Below are positions 34,877 to 42,604 of a DNA stretch of 64,000 nucleotides, piece by piece. The position numbers were made by a program, and so were the translations under genes. This DNA comes from JBDSZL01 sp039925145. GTDB lineage: Bacteria; Acidobacteriota; Vicinamibacteria; Vicinamibacterales; SCN-69-37. Location: assembly GCA_039925145.1 (NCBI GenBank), contig JBDSZL010000065.1, positions 17,548 to 81,547 of the forward strand. The letters are read 5' to 3'. Each line of letters begins with the position of its first letter. Within the stretch, counting starts at the first letter, position 1. The notes under the pieces were generated by a model, which ran no database searches, was not told where the DNA came from, and saw only the letters and a program-made list of their open reading frames with translations.

Positions 34877-35950
34877 CTACCCGACGCGAGCCCGGGTGCC
34901 GGGGCGTGCAGCGGCGCTACGCGCGCGGAATTTGCCATAGGCGCGTTCGGCTTCTGCGCGGACGATGGATTCGACGGCGGGCACTTCTCGCGCGCGACGG
35001 GCGACGGACGCTCGCGCAATATCCCCGAGATCGTCGATCGACCGCAGGCTGACGCCCGGTAGGGCGCCAACGGCGGGGTCGATCACGCGCGGGACGCTGA
35101 TATCGACAATGGTCAACGGCTTTTCGGCACGTGAAGTGCCGACCGCAGAGACCTCGACGAGCACGACGGGGGACGCGGCCGCTGCGATGAGCAGGTCTAC
35201 CGATCTCAACGTCTCGGTCAACGCTTCCAACGGCACGACCTGTGCGCCTGTCCCGGCAGCAGCCTGTTGTGCGTGGTGGGGTGATCGGCTGCTCAGGAAC
35301 AACCTCGCCGGGGACAGCCTGGACAGCCGCAGAAGCGCCTGACGCCCGGCCTGCCCCGCACCGATCACGAGCGCCGTCCGACCGCCGAGCGACGGAGCGC
35401 CACGCATCGCGAGCGCGACTGCAGCCGACGCGGCCGACATCACCCCTTTCGCGATCTGTGTTTCCGATCGGGCGCGACCGCTTGCGCGCAGGGCTCCCGC
35501 GATCACGCAATCCAGATACGGTCCAACGCTGCCACTGGCCCGACAGAGCGTCGCGGCCCGCCGAACCTGACCCGCGATCTCGGCTTCGCCAAGAATCACG
35601 GATTCCAGACCGGATGCCACGCGCGCAAGGTGCTGGATCGCGTCGATCCCCGACTTCACGCAAGGTGTCGGAGAGGAGGCAAAGACGTCGGCGGCAGGGC
35701 CCTGCCCGAGCAACTGGCGCAGCTCGTATTCAGCCGCCTGCCGATCGGTGGTGACAGCGTAAAGCTCGAGCCGGTGGCAGGTCGCGAGGATCAGCAGTTC
35801 AGTGACACTGGGCGCTGCCTCACGCGCGCGAGACAGCCAAGCCGGCACCTGACCCACCGATCGGGCCAGGCACTCACGCTCGGCGACGCCGGCCACGCGG
35901 TGGCTTCTGCCGAGGAGCAGCAGATCCGGGCTGCCTGCTACGTCGCGCAC
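34877..35950 (-). CDS. hemA: Glutamyl-tRNA reductase, short form
   Basis: 357 residues against about 420 usual. The catalytic Cys motif is ILATCHRLELYAV (family: TCNR.E.Y, with His in place of Asn here), the substrate part ESVILGEAEIAGQVRRA is intact and the NADPH part reads ALVIGAGQAGRQAL. The C-terminal dimerisation domain is cut to about 45 residues. It reduces Glu-tRNA to glutamate-1-semialdehyde, the first step to uroporphyrinogen. Its position after sulfite reductase and CobA (13-base overlap with the former) suggests a dedicated supply of tetrapyrrole for siroheme. Confidence 0.88.
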   Translation of the reverse strand: MRDVAGSPDLLLLGRSHRVAGVAERECLARSVGQVPAWLSRAREAAPSVTELLILATCHRLELYAVTTDRQAAEYELRQLLGQGPAADVFASSPTPCVKSGIDAIQHLARVASGLESVILGEAEIAGQVRRAATLCRASGSVGPYLDCVIAGALRASGRARSETQIAKGVMSAASAAVALAMRGAPSLGGRTALVIGAGQAGRQALLRLSRLSPARLFLSSRSPHHAQQAAAGTGAQVVPLEALTETLRSVDLLIAAAASPVVLVEVSAVGTSRAEKPLTIVDISVPRVIDPAVGALPGVSLRSIDDLGDIARASVARRAREVPAVESIVRAEAERAYGKFRARSAAARPGTRARVG

Positions 35951-37773
35951 TCGCCCTCCATCGTCTCGGGCGCGAAGGCATGCGTTTCGGCCAGATCGAT
36001 GAAGTCCTGCTCGGAAGCGGTTTCAGGAGTGAGCGGCTCGAGGTCAGCCAGCAATGTCTTCACGGCGGCGAGATCCACCCGGTTGAAGAATGCCGCCGCG
36101 GATTCGTCCGGGCGCCGCTCCTGCGCATAGAAGTCTGTCAGCCGCTCGAGCGCAACTGGCCCTCGTCGGGCCGGAATCTTCGCGACGAGCCGGCCGAACG
36201 TCGCACCTTCGACGCTGACGCCGCCACCCACCATGACAAAGTACTGCGGCACCGGACGACCCTCGACCTTGCGCAGGCTCCCCTGGAATCCCACTGCGGC
36301 GATGTGATGCTGCCCGCATCCGTTCGGGCAGCCGCTCACCTTGACGTCGAGCGACGGCGCCAGCGGGATGAGTCTGGGATTCGCGCGCACGTGATCCTCG
36401 AGCAACCGGCCGAGCCCGCGCGACTGCGTGACGGCCAGCTTGCACGACTCGGCGCCGGGGCAGCTCGTCACGTCCGCAATGGTGTCCGCATCGCCAAGCG
36501 CGAGCCCGGCAGCGGCCAGACGTGAATAGAGGGCGAATCCCTCGTCCTGTGGTACCCAGCGGAACACCAAATTCTGCGTGGGGGTCACACGAACGGATCC
36601 CTCGCTGTAGCTGCGCGAGAGGTCGGCGAGCACGCGAAACTGCGCGCTGGTCAGATCGCCGAGCGGCACTGTCGCAATCGCGGCAACGTAGCCGGCCTGC
36701 TTCTGCGGCCGGATGTTCGTCGCCGCCCATTTCGCGAAATCGGCCTCGGTCGCGTGCACCGCCGGAACCGGCTCGGGACGAATGCCCGGCCCCCGCACGT
36801 CACCGGCCGCCACGCGCACGGCAATTTCCTCGAGAGACGGAGCATTGGGGCGCGGCCAATCCGGCGCAGGTTCGGCGGCGAGCGCCTCGGGATCGAACGG
36901 CAGCGGCACGCCGCCTTCGGCTTCCACTTCAGCCAGCGTCCGGTCGAACTCGGCGCGCCAACGGTCCCAGCCGAGCGACTTGATCAGGAACTTCATCCGA
37001 TTACGCGCTTTGTGCTTGTAGTCACCGAACTCGTGAAACACGCGAACGATGGCCTCCGCCACGCTGAACATCTCTTCGACCGGCAGGAAGTCGTACAGCT
37101 CCATGCCGCTGACACTCATCGTCGCCGTGCCGCCGCCGACGAGCACCCTGAAACCGCGACGGCCATCGCGTACACGGCCGAGCCAGCCGATGTCGTTGAT
37201 GGTGGCCTTGACGTGATCTTCCGTGCAGCCCTCGAAACCGATCTTGAACTTGCGCGGGAGCGAGGAGCTCAGCGGATGCCGGAGGAAGTAGCGGGTCATC
37301 GCCTCCGAGAAGGGGGTCACATCGAACGGCTCGGTCGCCGAGACGCCCGCATACGCGCACGCCGTGATGTTACGCACGGAATTACCGCACGCCTCGCGTG
37401 TCGTGATCCCGGCCTCGAGCATGCGGCGCATCGCCGGCTCGGCGTCGTGCAGCTTGACGAAATGGAACTGGATGTTCTGGCGCGTCGTGATGTGGCCGAA
37501 ACCCCGGCTGTAGCGGTCGGCGACGTCTGCCATGGCCATCATGTGCTCGGCGGTGAGCACGCCCTGCGGAATCTTGACGCGCATCATCTGCGCGTCGTCC
37601 ATCTGCCGCTGACCATACGTGCCGCGCAGCAGACGGAAACCCCGCCACTGATCGGCCGTGATCTCGCCGGTCTCGAACTTCGCGAGCATGTCGGCGAACT
37701 CGTCGATGTCCGACTGTTTGGCGAATGACAGACGTGCGCGGCCGAGGGTCTTCAGATCGTCTTGGGGTGCCAT
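35938..37773 (-). CDS. Siroheme [4Fe-4S] sulfite (or nitrite) reductase
   Basis: 611 residues from the ATG at 37773, preceded by AGAGGAG. Two ferredoxin-like repeat halves; siroheme/4Fe-4S ligands are CPGAESC (Cys-x5-Cys) and GCPNGCGQH (Cys-x3-Cys). It reduces sulfite to sulfide with six electrons. Nitrite reduction cannot be excluded from sequence, but the operon with CobA, Met8 and a cysteine-codon leader, next to cysDN, favours sulfite. The overlapping ends with CobA and HemA genes show an operon. Confidence 0.92.
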   Translation of the reverse strand: MAPQDDLKTLGRARLSFAKQSDIDEFADMLAKFETGEITADQWRGFRLLRGTYGQRQMDDAQMMRVKIPQGVLTAEHMMAMADVADRYSRGFGHITTRQNIQFHFVKLHDAEPAMRRMLEAGITTREACGNSVRNITACAYAGVSATEPFDVTPFSEAMTRYFLRHPLSSSLPRKFKIGFEGCTEDHVKATINDIGWLGRVRDGRRGFRVLVGGGTATMSVSGMELYDFLPVEEMFSVAEAIVRVFHEFGDYKHKARNRMKFLIKSLGWDRWRAEFDRTLAEVEAEGGVPLPFDPEALAAEPAPDWPRPNAPSLEEIAVRVAAGDVRGPGIRPEPVPAVHATEADFAKWAATNIRPQKQAGYVAAIATVPLGDLTSAQFRVLADLSRSYSEGSVRVTPTQNLVFRWVPQDEGFALYSRLAAAGLALGDADTIADVTSCPGAESCKLAVTQSRGLGRLLEDHVRANPRLIPLAPSLDVKVSGCPNGCGQHHIAAVGFQGSLRKVEGRPVPQYFVMVGGGVSVEGATFGRLVAKIPARRGPVALERLTDFYAQERRPDESAAAFFNRVDLAAVKTLLADLEPLTPETASEQDFIDLAETHAFAPETMEGECAT

Positions 37774-37784
37774 GTGTGCTCCTC

Positions 37785-38558
37785 TTACCGAAATCGATCG
37801 CCGGCGTCCGGCACCGTCGCGAGCGAGACGACGTGGCCGATGACCAGAACCCCGGGTTGCCTGCGAGAACCAATGCCGTCCTTCACGCCGAGGGTGGCCA
37901 GGGATCCCGTCCAGATCTTCTCGCCCGACCGCGATGCGTTCACCACGACCGCCGCGGGCGTCTCTGGCAGCCAGCCTGCCGCGACGAGGCACTGCGCGAT
38001 TCGCGCCCGCTCGCCGATGCCCATGAGCACGACAATCGTCGTGACTGGCGAGATGCTGGCCAACACCGGCTCGTAGGCCGCCCGCTCGTGCCCGCTGACC
38101 ACGACGAACGCCGACGCGACGCCGCGATAGGTTACCGGAATCCCAGCCGCCGCAGGGCCCGCCGTTGCCGAGGTGACGCCGGGCACCACTTCGAACGGCA
38201 CTCCGGCCGCTCGCAGAGCCTGTGCCTCTTCGCCGCCCCGCCCGAGAACAAACGGGTCGCCCGACTTCAACCGGACCACGCGCCGTCCTGCCAAGGCGGC
38301 CGCAATCATGCGCTCGCTCACCTCTTGCTGGGTGAGCGCCTTACGTCCGACACGCTTCGCAACTGACACCCGGTCGGCTTGCGCGGCCAGCGCGACCACG
38401 GCGTCGGGGGTCAACCCATCGTAAAGCACCAGGTCGGCCGATCGCAGCCGCTGCAGCGCCCGGACGGTCAACAACTCTGGATCGCCTGGTCCTGCCCCGA
38501 CGAGTGAGACAATCCCGCGGGCCGTCGCGGTCGGCCGCTTACTTTCGCCGTCGGTCAC
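37785..38558 (-). CDS. cobA: Uroporphyrinogen-III C-methyltransferase
   Basis: About 257 residues from a GTG at 38558 that overlaps the Met8 stop (GTGA). SUMT motifs are complete: VSLVGAGPGDPELLTVRAL, ADLVLYDGL, VRLKSGDPFVLGRGGEEAQA, GVTSATAGPAAAGIPVTYRG. It transfers two methyl groups from SAM to uroporphyrinogen III, making precorrin-2 for siroheme. The frame upstream of 38558 is open but lies in the Met8 gene, so it is not used. Confidence 0.95.
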   Translation of the reverse strand: MTDGESKRPTATARGIVSLVGAGPGDPELLTVRALQRLRSADLVLYDGLTPDAVVALAAQADRVSVAKRVGRKALTQQEVSERMIAAALAGRRVVRLKSGDPFVLGRGGEEAQALRAAGVPFEVVPGVTSATAGPAAAGIPVTYRGVASAFVVVSGHERAAYEPVLASISPVTTIVVLMGIGERARIAQCLVAAGWLPETPAAVVVNASRSGEKIWTGSLATLGVKDGIGSRRQPGVLVIGHVVSLATVPDAGDRFR

Positions 38559-39184
38559 GCAGGTTCGTCCTTGAGTTCCCGGCAGCAACTCAGCGTGCCA
38601 CAGTATCGACGCGCCAGCACGGCCGCAAGCTGGGGACGCCGCTCGCTCATCGGCACGCCAGTCGCCCGCCACGTCTGCTTGAGCTCGTCCGCTCGTGCGA
38701 ACCACACGGCCATATCGTCCGGCAACACCTCGTCGAGCGCCTCGCGCACCAAGCCCGCGAGCGCTGGTGCACGACCGCTCGTGGAGATCGCAATCGTGAG
38801 ATCGCTGCGGCGCACGACACCGCCGAGATATGCGGTCGCCGCCCCCGGGTCGTCGACCGCGTTCACGAAGAGCCGGCGGGTCGCGGCGGCCAGCGACACC
38901 GCGCGATTGACCGCGGGCGTGGCAGCGGAGACCACGAACCAGACGTCGTCGAGGTCCGATTCCTGAAACTCGCGGCGGAGGATCGTGACCGGGCGGCTCT
39001 CGATCTCGGCACAGACATCCGGAGCGACCACAGTGACTCGCGCGCCCGCAGCCAGAAGTGCCTCGAGCTTGCTCGCGGCGACAGGGCCCGCGCCCACAAC
39101 GAGCACCGACACACTCTCGAGCTTCAGGAACACTGGGAACAGGCTGGTGTCAGCGCCCACAGTCGTGTCTCGAATTCCGCACAA
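38555..39184 (-). CDS. Precorrin-2 dehydrogenase / sirohydrochlorin ferrochelatase
   Basis: 209 residues from a TTG at 39184, or about 200 from a GTG at 39160. CysG-N/Met8 features: FPVFLKLESVSVLVVGAGPV (Rossmann), AAATRRLFVNAVDDP and SDLTIAISTSGRAPALAGLV with the chelatase region. It oxidises precorrin-2 with NAD and inserts iron, completing siroheme together with CobA. First structural gene of the minus-strand operon; a terminator (39211-39242) and a poly-Cys leader frame lie immediately upstream. Confidence 0.92.
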   Translation of the reverse strand: MCGIRDTTVGADTSLFPVFLKLESVSVLVVGAGPVAASKLEALLAAGARVTVVAPDVCAEIESRPVTILRREFQESDLDDVWFVVSAATPAVNRAVSLAAATRRLFVNAVDDPGAATAYLGGVVRRSDLTIAISTSGRAPALAGLVREALDEVLPDDMAVWFARADELKQTWRATGVPMSERRPQLAAVLARRYCGTLSCCRELKDEPA

Positions 39185-39210
39185 GGCTCAATGAGTCACC
39201 AGAAACAGAA

Positions 39211-39242
39211 AAGCCCGCGAACCGGTGGCGATCCGCGGGCTT
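39211..39242 (-). terminator. Attenuator terminator of the siroheme/sulfite-reductase operon
   Basis: Minus strand: AAGCCCGCGGA, loop, TTCGCGGGCTT followed by TTCTGTTTCT. It lies between the poly-Cys leader and met8. Its 5' arm (GCCCGCG) is complementary to CGCGGGT inside the leader frame (39281-39287), the antiterminator candidate. Confidence 0.85.
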
Positions 39243-39264
39243 CAGAAATGACCGACCGTGCTCG

Positions 39265-39354
39265 TCAGTCCGCTCGATACACCCGCGTGGCACCCACGTC
39301 CTCGTTGTGACAAGGACACGCGCAACAACAACACGGGGTCGTGCAGAGCGACAT
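39265..39354 (-). CDS. Poly-cysteine leader peptide of the siroheme/sulfite-reductase operon
   Basis: 29 codons, starting MSLCTTPCCCCACPC, with seven Cys codons (positions 4, 8-11, 13, 15), four in a row. The expected transcription start is one base before the ATG, so the mRNA is probably leaderless. About 23 bases after the last Cys codon, CGCGGGT can pair with the terminator 5' arm. Stalling at Cys codons when Cys-tRNA is scarce should free this segment and prevent termination; fluent translation to the stop should cover it and allow termination. The peptide itself probably has no function. Confidence 0.8.
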   Translation of the reverse strand: MSLCTTPCCCCACPCHNEDVGATRVYRAD

Positions 39355-39361
39355 CGCAGTG

Positions 39362-39367
39362 AGTGTA
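39362..39367 (-). promoter_or_regulatory. -10 box of the siroheme operon leader
   Basis: TACACT on the minus strand; the start site predicted seven bases downstream is 39355, one base before the leader ATG. The -35 region is weak (TTCAGG at 17 bases). Confidence 0.55.
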
Positions 39368-39463
39368 ACAGGAAACCGCTACGACCTGAAGACGGGGTGA
39401 TGTCGGACCCGCCGTGCAGCAGGCGACCAGATCTGGTTATCGGCCCCGTCGTGGACCGTTGAT

Positions 39464-39493
39464 TTGACTTGACCTCGTCCGGTGCGTTATCAA
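39464..39493 (+). promoter_or_regulatory. Promoter of the cysM-mec leader
   Basis: TTGACT at 39464, 18-base spacer, TATCAA at 39488-39493. Predicted start at 39500, two bases before the leader ATG. Confidence 0.65.
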
Positions 39494-39501
39494 TGACTCG
39501 A

Positions 39502-39585
39502 ATGTCGTTCACAATGCGCGAGACGGCGGCCTGCCTCTGTTGTCGGCCCACCATGGGCCTGACGAGCTGGCGCGCGCGACTGTGA
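39502..39585 (+). CDS. Cysteine-codon leader peptide of the cysM-mec operon
   Basis: 27 codons, starting MSFTMRETAACLCCRPTMGL, with Cys codons at 11, 13 and 14. A second ATG in frame at 39493 falls within the -10 box. GGGCCTGA at 39555-39562, 12 bases after the last Cys codon, is exactly complementary to TCAGGCCC at 39624-39631 on the terminator 5' side. Architecture as in the other two leaders. Confidence 0.72.
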   Translation: MSFTMRETAACLCCRPTMGLTSWRARL

Positions 39586-39627
39586 GCACGAAGTAAGGTA
39601 CAGGTCGCCACAAAGGCGCCCTCTCAG

Positions 39628-39656
39628 GCCCGGAACCCTCGGTTCCGGGCTTTTTG
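39628..39656 (+). terminator. Attenuator terminator of the cysM-mec operon
   Basis: GCCCGGAACC, loop CTC, GGTTCCGGGC, then TTTTTG and more T. Ten perfect pairs, ending 16 bases before the structural gene ATG; it must be overcome for the gene to be expressed from the leader promoter. Confidence 0.93.
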
Positions 39657-39671
39657 TTTTTTGAGGCACTC

Positions 39672-41045
39672 ATGTCCGTCTCTGTGGAGTCTCGTCACGT
39701 GATCGGCGCCTCGTTGGTCGACCGGATCGGGCACACGCCCCTGGTCCGCCTGGAGCGCTTCGAGCCGCGGTGCGGTGTGGAGATCTACGCCAAGCTGGAG
39801 ATGCAGAATCCCGGCGGATCGGTCAAAGATCGAGCGGCCCTGGCCATGGTGCTCGAGGGTGAGCGCACGGGCGCCCTCGATCACGGCAAGATTCTCATCG
39901 ATGCCACATCGGGAAACACCGGCATCGCCTACGCCATGCTCGGAGCCGCGCGCGGACACCGCGTTCGCCTCTGCATCCCTGCGAATGTGACACCCGAACG
40001 TAAGCGCCTGCTTCGCATCTATGGGGCGGACCTGGTATTTACCGACCCGATGGAGGGCAGCGACGGCGCAATCCGGCAGGTGCGCGAGATCTACGCACGC
40101 GACCCGCATCGATACTTCTACCCAGACCAATACAGCAATCCCGCCAACTGGCAGGCGCACTTCAACACCACGGGCCCCGAGATTCTGGAGCAGACGCAGG
40201 GCCGCGTCACGCACTTCGTGGCCGGCCTTGGCACGAGCGGCACGTTCGTGGGCACCGGACGACGACTGCGGCAGGAGCGTGCAGACATGACGCTCGTGTC
40301 GGTCCAGCCCGACTCGCCGCTCCACGGCCTCGAAGGCCTCAAGCACATGTCGTCGGCCATCGTGCCGTCCATCTACGATCCGGCATTGGCCGATCTCGAC
40401 CTGCGTGTCTCGACCGATGAGGCGCATGCGCTCACTCGCAGGCTGGCGCGTGAGGAGGGCCTGTTCGTGGGTCCCTCGTGCGGCGCGGCACTGGCCGGTT
40501 GCCTGAGGGTCGCTCGCGAGCTCACGTCTGGCATCATCGTGACGGTGTTCCCGGATCGCGGCGATCGCTACCTGTCCGATTCGCTGTGGGAAATTACCGA
40601 AGAGGAAGACGCCGTGCCCGAGCCCGCAGACGCCCCTATTCACGTCCGGCTACCGGAATCAGAAATGCTCGCCATCCGGCGGCACGCGTCCCGCATTTAC
40701 CCGAACGAATGCTGCGGTGCGCTGCTTGGTCCTTCCACCGGGCATGTCACTGAAGCCTACTCGCTCGACAACACGTTTCCGGAGACCCAGCGCCGCCGGT
40801 TTCTCGTCGGCCCAGACGAGTATCGTCGCGCCGAGGCCCGCGCGACCGAGGCGGGTCTCCAGTTGCTCGGCTTCTATCACTCTCATCCGGATCACCCGGC
40901 CGAGCCCTCGGTCTTCGATCTGGAACATGCGTGGCCGAACCTCAGCTACCTGATCATCTCGGTCCGGCAGGGACAGCCCAAAGAGGCACGGTCGTGGCGT
41001 TTGAAAGCCGACCGTTCGGGGTACGAAGAAGAATTTCTCTGCTGA
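39672..41045 (+). CDS. Cysteine synthase (CysM-like) fused to a JAMM/Mec-type peptidase
   Basis: 457 residues. Residues 1-310 are a PLP-dependent cysteine synthase: NPGGSVKDRAAL with the PLP lysine (Lys52), DATSGNTGIAYAM, GLGTSGTFVGTGRRL. Residues 325-457 are a JAMM domain with E in SEMLAI/ECCGALLG region and the exact zinc motif H403-S-H405-P, S413, D416 (H-x-H-x7-S-x2-D). In mycobacteria CysM and Mec are separate and act with sulfur-carrier CysO: CysM puts thiocarboxylate sulfur on O-phosphoserine and Mec cuts cysteine off. Here both activities appear in one chain; no CysO gene is in the window. Confidence 0.9.
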   Translation: MSVSVESRHVIGASLVDRIGHTPLVRLERFEPRCGVEIYAKLEMQNPGGSVKDRAALAMVLEGERTGALDHGKILIDATSGNTGIAYAMLGAARGHRVRLCIPANVTPERKRLLRIYGADLVFTDPMEGSDGAIRQVREIYARDPHRYFYPDQYSNPANWQAHFNTTGPEILEQTQGRVTHFVAGLGTSGTFVGTGRRLRQERADMTLVSVQPDSPLHGLEGLKHMSSAIVPSIYDPALADLDLRVSTDEAHALTRRLAREEGLFVGPSCGAALAGCLRVARELTSGIIVTVFPDRGDRYLSDSLWEITEEEDAVPEPADAPIHVRLPESEMLAIRRHASRIYPNECCGALLGPSTGHVTEAYSLDNTFPETQRRRFLVGPDEYRRAEARATEAGLQLLGFYHSHPDHPAEPSVFDLEHAWPNLSYLIISVRQGQPKEARSWRLKADRSGYEEEFLC

Positions 41046-41057
41046 GAGGTTCGGCAC

Positions 41058-42158
41058 GTGGAGCCTGCGCTCGTCGACACCAACGCACTCGTCGCGGCGC
41101 TCCTTCGTGACCTGGCGGTCGTCCAGACCACGCGCGGCAGCGAGTGGGGGTACAAGGGGGCCGCGTCGGCCGTCCTGCAGCTCGAGGTGCCCCTCGAAGA
41201 TCTGGTCAAGGTCGACGGTGCGCTCGAGCAGGTACCGAACATCGGCCCGTCGTCACGCAAGGTCATCCTCGAAGTGCTGGCGACAGGCGGATCGGAGCGC
41301 GTCGAGCGCGCCGTGGCCGCCAGTCCAAAGGCCGCGGATATCGCGCGGCGGCGCACACTGCGCCACAATTTTCTAAGCCGTGCCGTCGTCGTGGCCACGC
41401 TCGCGCGCCGGCTACCGCGCGGGCCCAGCCGCGCCGACTACCGTGGCGACCTCCAGATGCACTCCACCTGGAGCGATGGCGGCGAGAGCATCGCGGAGCT
41501 CGCCGCAGGCTGCGTGGATCGTGGCTACACCTATTGCGCCATCACTGATCACTCGGCCGGCCTGCCGATCGCGCGCGGGGTCTCGGCCGAGCGGTTCGTC
41601 CAGCAGCACAGGGAAATCGACGAGGTGAACCGCGAATGCGCAGGCCGGTTTCACGTCTTCAAGGGCGTGGAGACCAACATCGCAGCCGACGGCTCGCTCG
41701 ATGTCCCTCCGGGCGAGCTCTCGCGATTCGACATCGTGCTCGCAGCGCCGCACTCGAAGCTGCGCATCGCCGACGACCAGACCGCCCGCATGGTGCGTGC
41801 GGTGTCGCTCGCCGGCGTGCACGTGCTCGCGCACCCACGTGGACGCATGTACGGGTCGCGCGCAGGGATCATCGCGGATTGGGATCGCGTGTTTGCAGTC
41901 GCGGCGGCGCGCCACGTGGCGATTGAAATCGACGGCGACCCGTCTCGCCAGGATCTCGACTATGCGCTCGCCGCACGAGCCCTCGACGCCGGTTGCCTGC
42001 TCGCGCTCGACAGCGATGCCCACAGCACGGCAGAGCTGCCCAACGCGGACTGGGCGATTGCACACGCGCGGCTGGCATCGGCTGCCCGCGATCGGATCGT
42101 CAACTGCTGGGACGTCGACCGGTTGCGGGAATGGTGCGCAATGGTCCGAAATCAGTAG
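41058..42158 (+). CDS. PolX-like helix-hairpin-helix plus PHP phosphoesterase protein
   Basis: 366 residues from a GTG after GAGAGG. Residues 1-100 resemble the HhH region of family X polymerases (EQVPNIGPSSRKVILEVL). Residues about 128-366 are a PHP domain: GDLQMHSTWSDGGESI, AITDHSAGLPI, GVETNI, LAHPRGRMYG, LDSDAHS, giving the usual metal-binding His/Asp set. The nucleotidyltransferase palm of PolX is missing. PHP of this type acts as a phosphoesterase or 3'-5' exonuclease. It is 12 bases after the CysM-JAMM gene and shares its leader. Confidence 0.85.
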   Translation: MEPALVDTNALVAALLRDLAVVQTTRGSEWGYKGAASAVLQLEVPLEDLVKVDGALEQVPNIGPSSRKVILEVLATGGSERVERAVAASPKAADIARRRTLRHNFLSRAVVVATLARRLPRGPSRADYRGDLQMHSTWSDGGESIAELAAGCVDRGYTYCAITDHSAGLPIARGVSAERFVQQHREIDEVNRECAGRFHVFKGVETNIAADGSLDVPPGELSRFDIVLAAPHSKLRIADDQTARMVRAVSLAGVHVLAHPRGRMYGSRAGIIADWDRVFAVAAARHVAIEIDGDPSRQDLDYALAARALDAGCLLALDSDAHSTAELPNADWAIAHARLASAARDRIVNCWDVDRLREWCAMVRNQ

Positions 42159-42169
42159 TGCGAGGCACT

Positions 42170-42352
42170 CTTTGAGCCGTCCGGTTGACCCCGCCACCGG
42201 ACTTGCCGCCCGGCTGCGGCGGAGGGCGCGCGTCTGTCCCTGTTGTCTCGCACGCCCCAAGAACTCGAGAGGGCGCGGCTCACGCTCGAAGCCGCGGGCG
42301 CAGACGTCGGCACCTTCGTGTGCGACGTCCGGCACGCCCCTCGCGCGACCTG
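42170..42352 (+). pseudogene. Remnant of a short-chain dehydrogenase gene
   Basis: SLLSRTPQELERARLTLEAA then GADVGTFVCDVR (about 42236-42335) is the second and third strand region of a classical SDR (V.L.aR..e.L......l...G..v....cDv). An in-frame-shifted TGLAARLRRRA precedes it. The Rossmann glycine loop and catalytic half are missing. Confidence 0.55.
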
Positions 42353-42448
42353 AATCTGGGCGTGATCAGCCGGCTGTTCCCGACGCGGGCGGCGCGACAC
42401 CACAACCAGCCCATTGCGCGTGGTGAGACGCGCTGAGGGCGAGCCGGA

Positions 42449-42478
42449 TTGACTTGGCCTGAGCGTCCCTGATACACA
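42449..42478 (+). promoter_or_regulatory. Promoter of the cysDN leader
   Basis: TTGACT at 42449, 18-base spacer, TACACA at 42473-42478. Predicted start at 42485, three bases before the leader ATG. The -35 box and spacer length equal those of the cysM-mec leader promoter. Confidence 0.65.
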
Positions 42479-42487
42479 TCTAGAAGG

Positions 42488-42571
42488 ATGCTGGCTGTCT
42501 CTCGCACCTGCGCGTGTTGTTGTTGCACCGCCCCAGAGGGGCGCACGCGGCCGGTCCGGCCATTCGCCTAG
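42488..42571 (+). CDS. Poly-cysteine leader peptide of the cysDN operon
   Basis: 27 codons, starting MLAVSRTCACCCCTAPEG, with five Cys codons at 8 and 10-13. GGTCCGG at 42553-42559, near the end of the frame and 27 bases after the last Cys codon, is complementary to CCGGACC (42608-42614) in the terminator 5' arm. A ribosome stalled at the Cys run would leave this segment free to pair; a ribosome that reaches the TAG would cover it. This is the geometry of amino-acid attenuators of biosynthetic operons. Confidence 0.82.
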   Translation: MLAVSRTCACCCCTAPEGRTRPVRPFA

Positions 42572-42604
42572 CACACACGCGCCCGCACCCGCGCGACAGG
42601 ATTG

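Noticed and set aside
35938..37992. Extended start of the sulfite reductase
   Set aside because: The extra 73 residues overlap the CobA gene and have no homology; ATG 37773 has a good ribosome site.
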